A DNA stretch of 64,000 bases from the NCBI RefSeq assembly GCF_024679095.1, contig NW_026111777.1:5001-69000 (forward strand), read 5' to 3'. Under the pieces are notes generated by a model, which did not search any database, had not been told where the DNA came from, and saw nothing but the letters and a program-made list of their open reading frames with translations. This document shows, one piece after another, positions 58,610 to 64,000 of the stretch. Both the position numbers and the translations under genes were made by a program. Source of the stretch: Eriocheir sinensis (lineage: Eukaryota > Arthropoda > Malacostraca > Decapoda > Varunidae). Numbering within the stretch: position 1 is the stretch's first letter; every line of letters begins with the position of its first letter.

Positions 58610-60393
58610 CACAAACATGTTCAAGAACCGACTCTGGAAAATAATATACTTTACCTTATCTTTTCAAAGACAGCTGATCTAGTTAACGAAGTAAATGTTG
58701 GTCCAATTTTTAGTTCTAGCGATCACCGAATAATCACATTCAGCATCAAGATGAATGAAAGTAAAGTAACTCCTAGTAAAGAAAAGGTGCCAGACTATCA
58801 GAGAGCGAATTTCATAAGACTCCGATCAATTCTAAATAATTCTGACTGGACTGTAATTTCGACGGAAACAGATATTGATAAATCGTAAGAGGCCTTCACC
58901 ACAATATTGAACAATGCCATAAGCATATGCGTACCCTATCGTAACAGACGTTCAACTTTTAAGAAAAAACCCAAATGGTGGAATAACGAAATTCAAAAAA
59001 TCGCGTATACAATAGATACATATCAACTCAAAGTGAGGCTGACAAACAAGAGTTGGACAGAATTCGCCGCAAAACTAAAAAATAAATTAAACGAAGCAAG
59101 AAAAATCTTGAAGAATATATAGCGGAAACAGATAAATTTAATCCTAAAGATTTTTTAGCTATGTAAATAATAAAAAGCCACTCATTTGTAGTATCGGACC
59201 ACTTGCTAATGATAATGGTAACCATACGAACGATGAAAATGAAATGGCTACAGTCCTAAATAACTTTTTTGCTTCCGTATTTACAGACTAAGATTGTTCA
59301 TCACCTCAACCGCTGGAGGGAGGAAGGACCGAAAAGATTTTAAATGCCGTACTCATTGTAGAAAGTGATATTTTAAGCACAATTGAAATGATATAAGGAA
59401 GCAAATCTAGTCCAGACAAAACTACCCCTAGGACCTTAAAATAAATCAAACATCAAATTTGTAAACCGCTCTCCATCATATTCAATAAATCTATAACAGC
59501 TGGAAAAGTTCCGTCGGATTGGAAACTAGCAAATGTCACACAGATTTTCAAAAAGGGGGACAAGTCTCATCCAGGAAACTATCGACCAATTAGCCTGAAA
59601 TCGATTGTTTGTAAGTTAATGGAGACTATCATTCGCGACAATATGGTAAAATTCTTCGAAGAAAATAATATAATAAATAATTCGCAACATGGCTTACGTA
59701 GTAAACGTTCGTGTTTAACTAACTTACCTGATTTTTTCATGATATTTTTGAGGTGTTCGATGAAAACAGATCAGTATAAATCATATATCTGGATTCTCAA
59801 AAGGCATTTGATAAGGTCCCCCATAAACGGTTGCTCAGTAAACTATTGGCACATGGTATCTCAGGTAACATTCACAATTGGCTGGTGGACTGGCTCTCTG
59901 AGCGGAAACAGAGAGTAGTTCTAAATGGTGTTTCATCTAACTGGCTCGATGTCAGAAGCGGTATACCTCAAGGATCAGTGCTTGGTCCCATGCTCTTCTT
60001 AAGTTATGTTATTGATATCGATGATGGGCTCACTTGCAAAGTATCAAAATTTGCTGATGACACAAACATCGCTAGTAAGGTAACATGACATTCGGCGAAG
60101 AAGCATTACGATCAGATCTAAATCGTCTTGCACATTGGGCCAATCAATGGCAAATTAAATTTAACGTGGACAAATGTAAAGTGTTACACATCGGAAACGA
60201 TAACAATCGCGTTCAGAACGTGATGAATGGCCAACAACTTTCTGCAGTAAGTAAAGAAAAGGATCTTGGAATCACTATATCACTACATAGCTAAAACCGC
60301 AAACAAATTGGCTTAATCATACGAGTCTCTTATAATAAATCAGAAAAAAAGTAATATTCAAACTGTATAAGTCGCTGGTTCGACCCCATCTAC
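58610..60393 (+). pseudogene. CR1-like LINE copy B2, endonuclease end and RT
   Basis: Continues with 'SSSDHRIITFSIKMNESKV' (endonuclease SDH box), 'KKKPKWWNNEIQKIAYTI', then RT: 'DWKLANVTQIFKKGDKSHPG', 'NYRPISLKSIVCKLMETIIR', 'QHGLRSKRSCLTNL', 'QKAFDKVPHKRLLSKLL', 'VRSGIPQGSVLGPMLFLSYV', 'SKFADDTNIASKVT' (FADD, about 60,046-60,085), 'QWQIKFNVDKCKVLHIG' and 'VSKEKDLGITIS'. Many stops and shifts. It breaks off at 'SLVRPHL' (60,393), where the tandem array starts, so the 3' end is missing. Confidence 0.9.
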
Positions 60394-60409
60394 AGTTAGA
60401 CCGGGAGCC

Positions 60410-61200
60410 CAGAGCATTTATTCATGTGAAAGACGGCAAAAGGTTCAACAATATTAATAATATGCTGGACCCTCATATATTACATTTCTGTATTGCTGCC
60501 GGGGTGTAGCCGGGGCTATGACCCCCAAATACCCCGTAGTAGGAGGGTGAAAAATGGCGGTTATTCATGTGAACTCCGGCAAGGTCAAAACTAGCATACA
60601 ATGGTGCGCAGGACTCATCTGACGACTGAATGGAGAATAACAGTAATTTTGAGTGGGGCGTTGCCCCCGACAGCAAGATTCACTCCCAGAGCGAAAATGA
60701 CATTTAATTATGTGAAAAGCGGCAAGGCTGCAAATGGTCTCAATTAGTAGTTTGGAGTGTACTACATGCTAAATAAACAGTGACAGCTATTTTGAGTGGG
60801 GATTTGACCCCGACAGCAACCCGACCCCACTCCCGGGGCCAAAATGATATTTTTTCATGTGAAAAGCGGCAGGGCTGCAAATGGTCTCAATTAGTCGTTT
60901 GGAGTGCCCTACACACTAAATGAACAATAGCAGCCATTTTGGGTGGGGCTTTGACCCCGACAGCAACCCAACCCGACCCCACTCCCGGGGAAAAATTGAC
61001 ATTTTTCATGTGACCAGTGCCAAGACTAGAAATGGTTTCCATGTGTTCTTAAAAGTCTCCTACACACTGAGTTCATAATAAAAGCAAATTTGTTTGGACC
61101 TCTGAAACCCAGGAGCAACCCCAGGGGTAGAAATGTCATATGAATGCATGTAAAGTAACAAGGTTACATAGTCCCTTTTACACTAAATGAGCAGTGCCAG
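60410..61200. repeat. Tandem array, ~145-bp units
   Basis: Six diverged units. The recurring word (C)ATGTGAAAAGCGGCAAGG or its variants begins near 60,425, 60,568, 60,711, 60,858, 61,009 and 61,149, giving spacings of 143, 143, 147, 151 and 140. The middle units also share GCAAATGGTCTCAATTAG, GAGTGGGG(C)TTTGACCCCG and ACAGCAACCC. The outer units are the most decayed. No open frame. It lies 680 bp downstream of the minus-strand FEN1-like ORF. Confidence 0.85.
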
Positions 61201-61883
61201 ACATTTTGGATGCAGCACTAACCCATGAAGATCAGTCAAGAGAAGAGATATAATGAAGTGAAAATCGTTTATTATTAAGTGAAAATCAAATATAATATAA
61301 ACAGGTGTACTATACAAATAAGAAAACATTAAACTTAAATGAATGATAATGTTTATTGAAAAAAAAAATCAGCAATGCATTCATAAATGATAAGCTTCAA
61401 TTGTACCTTACTTATCTGGATTACTGATTTAAAAATTTATGAAGATCAAGAAACTGAACAATACTTTAAATAGTTTAATTCAAAAAGCAAATGTCTTTAC
61501 TTACTTAAAAGAAAAAAAAAAAAACTTGCGAAAACAAATACAATACTGAATACATTAGCCACGCACATACTTAACTAATAACATTATCAGAAGCTAGAGG
61601 ATTATCACATACACAGTCATATTTTATGTGTCTCAAGCATTTCAAGATGTATCAGACCTAAGTTGCTTACAGCTGACAATAGATTTGAATATTTTTTTCC
61701 CTGTTTAATCAGCTGTTATGAACATTTTGAAATGAATGTATAATGATCTAAACCTGTTGCTCTTATGGTGCAGACCCATTGTAGTTCTATGTTATTTTAT
61801 TACATTCTGAAAAATTAGCTGAAGTGACCTAGAATTACATCAGCTGAAAATAATTTAGGTATAGTAGGAAGGGAAATATCACA
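61201..61883. other. 3' flank of the FEN1-like gene
   Basis: AT-rich. On the minus strand AATAAA occurs at 61,796-61,801, about 85 bp after the stop, a plausible polyadenylation signal. No other feature recognised. Confidence 0.5.
61796..61801 (-). terminator. Polyadenylation signal AATAAA
   Basis: Hexamer on the minus strand about 85 bp downstream of the FEN1-like stop codon. Confidence 0.4.
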
Positions 61884-64000
61884 TTATTTGTCTTCTTCCT
61901 CGCCGTTATCACTATCCTCACTCCATACACTGTCTGAATCCTGATCCTCGTCAGCCATGATTTGGACCCCATCCTCCCCACTGTCAGCTTTAGTTATATT
62001 GCTGGGGACAGGATTTCCCGTGAACCATACAGGCTGGAGACCATTCTCAGTTTTCATCCAGCCATAGTTGACTGGACTCTCCCCACCAGTAGGATTAACT
62101 TCATCAGCTTTTTTCCACATTTTAGCCACAAAATTTGCTCTCTTGATATGATGACTAAATGTTTCATAGCATGGAGGAAGGGAAGCACAGTTAATCTTCT
62201 TCATCCTCGCCAGTGGATTTGCTTCCTTTCCCCCGCACATATGCATGAAAGCCTTGTACCTTGCTTCATTAATGTCTGAAGTGTTAAAACCATACAGTGC
62301 ACACACATAGCAAGTCACAGCGATCATGTCTACTTCGGATGTCAGGGAACGCATGGCTTTTACATGAAGTTCTGCAGTAATTGCTTCCAATCGCTTAAAT
62401 GGTTTTACCTTTCCCAGTCTGTTGAAAGCTGATGTAAAATCGCATCCAGTAAGAGCGTGAAATCCTATGAGAGCCTCGCTCATGCCACAGCGCTTTTCTT
62501 CAAGTCGACCAGCAATAAAAGAAACATTGATGTAACGGCGATGATTACCTGAACCATAGTCCATTATCAAAGACCTGCAATCTGATCGTCCTACAAGACC
62601 AATAAGGATAACCAACACATCGGTGTCAGACGACCTTACCATAATGGCCCCCTTGTGAATCGTCCTCACATGAAAAGCAATGAGAGTGTCGGCTTATGCA
62701 TGCTGACCCTGTAGGTGACTTGGTTCATCAACTTGAATCTGGTTACCATCCTCTGTCTCAGTGAACATGAACCTTGAGCATTCACCACCATGTGACACGT
62801 ACAAAATTTTCCTTCCCAAAATTGGTCCATAATGTGGCTTCCTCCATTCTTGGACAATAAAGTGTGCAAATTCTTCTTTAAATGCGCTGTTCTTCAGGAG
62901 ATCTATTCCAGTATGCCGCTGTGCTTGATCTGGTCCACTGATAACAAATGTGGGTTGATTACCTCGACCCCGGGATTTCCTTTCCTGATCTTTAATTGAA
63001 GGGGACACATACTTATCAAGCACAAGGTGAATTTCTTCCCCTCTAAAGGAGCATACTTTGACAAGCAAATCCCGTGCCATAGTTCCATAGGTTGACTTGC
63101 TGTGGCGAAGTAGAGTTTCATGTAGAATGCAGCCACCGTCAACCACACTTGCACTGACTGGAGGCAGACTAATGTCAGTCAGAATTGTGTCCTGTTTTCC
63201 CTCAAGTAATTTAGTGAGACATGCCTTGTCTGTCTTGTTGGGAGTTCCATCGCTATGAGCCAGGGAGAGTGGCACATCTGTAATTGGAAAAGCTAAAATG
63301 TGTTGAAGGTCACATGTGACATTTGTTTTACTTTCCAGTGCTAGAATTCTTGCAAAAACATCTCTGACCCCTTCTTCTGCTTTAGCCTTAGCTTTATCTT
63401 TGCCAGAACATTGAGGCTTTTGGTTTTCTGTAGCAAAGTTGAACACCTTTGCTTGTTTTACAGTTTTCAGAAATCTTGAATTGTCTGCTTTACACTCTGT
63501 CTCAAATTTCTGTCGAAGGTCTACTCCACGCTTCAGTGTACTTAAAAGGTAAACTTTCGTTTCTTCCTTTGCTTCTTTACCTGTTGCAAGATTGACTAGT
63601 TCATGTGGTGAGTGAGTAGCAAATGGGTTACAGGTATCATTAATGACTCTGGCAAGGGTTTCAATATCATTGTTGTCACGCCTCACTCTCCATGGCTGTG
63701 ACTGACTGGCTGGATGTTCTCCCGAATGAAGGCCTACAAGTTGCCGTAATTCTGATAAGGCCATACCACGCTGAGTCAAAGTAATGGACCATCTTCTGAA
63801 GGCACTCTCAGAGTTTCTGAAAGCAGTTATTCCTCTCATAGGTGATGAAGCATCCTTGTTAACAGTCTGCTCCAATGTAAGATCAACTGCACATCTTGAG
63901 TAGGATTTACTGGTGCGTCGGATAGAGAAGGCTCCTGCCTGTAGAATATCCAAAGCTTTAGGGTCCATCTGTCGAAGTTTTGAAAGGAAAAGAGACCCCC
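61884..64000 (-). pseudogene. FEN1/XPG (PIN-like) nuclease-fold protein, partial, one internal stop
   Basis: A single minus-strand frame is open from the window edge to 61,884 except for one TAA at 62,694-62,696; both parts are in the same frame. It also stays open upstream of the Met at 63,968 ('SLFLSKLRQMDPKALDI'), so the gene continues outside. From the N-terminal side: a helical region ('DLTLEQTVN', 'MRGITAFRNSESAFRRW'), 'VVDGGCILHE' (Asp about 63,140), 'IHLVLDKYVSPSIKDQERKS' (Asp about 63,017), the stop just before 'ADTLIAFH', 'VRSSDTDVLVILIGL' (Asp about 62,627 and 62,621), 'FHALTGCDFTSAF' (Asp about 62,441), 'INEARYKAFMHMCGGKEANP', and an acidic tail. This order of acidic residues is that of FEN1/XPG nucleases: N-domain Asp, Asp, I-domain Glu, D-x-D, then G-C/S-D. 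The exact family is not named here and function is inferred only. Confidence 0.7.
62694..62696 (-). other. In-frame stop at the expected catalytic Glu
   Basis: TAA immediately precedes 'ADTLIAFH'. In the FEN1/XPG I-domain the equivalent position is the conserved Glu of 'EA(E/D)'. GAA to TAA would be a single change. It could be a true mutation, an assembly error, or a splice-excluded codon. Confidence 0.5.

Noticed and set aside
60473..60676. Short minus-strand ORF in the tandem array
   Set aside because: The frame is not kept from unit to unit, so it is not coding.

Overview
This is eukaryotic nuclear DNA, most likely from a decapod crustacean. That call rests on the very high microsatellite load ((AG)n, (TA)n, (CTC)n, (CA)n, (ATT)n), the mixture of CR1-like and Jockey/I-like LINEs, a tRNA-derived SINE, piggyBac, PIF/Harbinger and hAT-like DNA transposons, and one arthropod-type glutamate-receptor exon. 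I see no prokaryotic genes, operons or CRISPR arrays. The species cannot be fixed from sequence alone.

Layout. 1-7.3 kb: microsatellites and a graveyard of old CR1-like relics plus a small RTE-like tail. 7.3-10.4 kb: a CR1 copy split by a DNA transposon with terminal inverted repeats, which itself carries a 5'-truncated Jockey-like LINE. 12.2-22.9 kb: a CR1 copy split by an 8.88-kb LTR retrotransposon on the minus strand, with gag, protease, RT, RNase H, integrase and a retroviral-type env, LTRs that match apart from two small indels, and a 4-bp target duplication (ATCC). 23.4-24.5 kb: a shrunken PIF/Harbinger element with convergent transposase and MADF remnants. 25.5-26.4 kb: a minus-strand CR1. 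27,590-27,710: the only clear host exon, from an ionotropic (kainate-type) glutamate receptor, so much of the window may be intron of that gene. 28.2-33.1 kb: a CR1 split by a full-length Jockey-like LINE that itself holds a SINE. 34-36 kb: a piggyBac-derived transposase pseudogene with a recognisable intron. 36.3-37.4 kb: another LINE fragment. 41-43.8 kb: a third Jockey-like copy. 45.2-46.6 kb: a hAT-like MITE swollen by (TA)n and holding a palindrome with hammerhead-ribozyme-like boxes. 47.8-60.4 kb: more CR1 copies, with the fourth Jockey-like copy nested in one of them and three full-length SINEs. 60.4-61.2 kb: a ~145-bp tandem array. 61.9-64.0 kb: a long minus-strand ORF running off the window that carries the acidic-residue pattern of FEN1/XPG (PIN-like) nucleases.

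How it fits together. The window is a stratified nest: older CR1-like LINEs are the substrate, and Jockey-like LINEs, the LTR element and DNA transposons have landed in them, followed by SINEs. Three patterns stand out. (1) Nine CR1-like fragments begin directly 3' of a pyrimidine-rich, mostly (CTC)n, tract on their sense strand, and several also end against one. (2) The LTR element is very young by its LTRs, yet its pol and env are broken by several indels, which points to a defective master copy or assembly error. (3) The FEN1-like ORF beside a tandem array is the best candidate for an undescribed multicopy gene or mobile system. All LINE, env and transposase frames here are broken; the gag and the gag-protease frameshift junction are the most intact coding segments of the LTR element.
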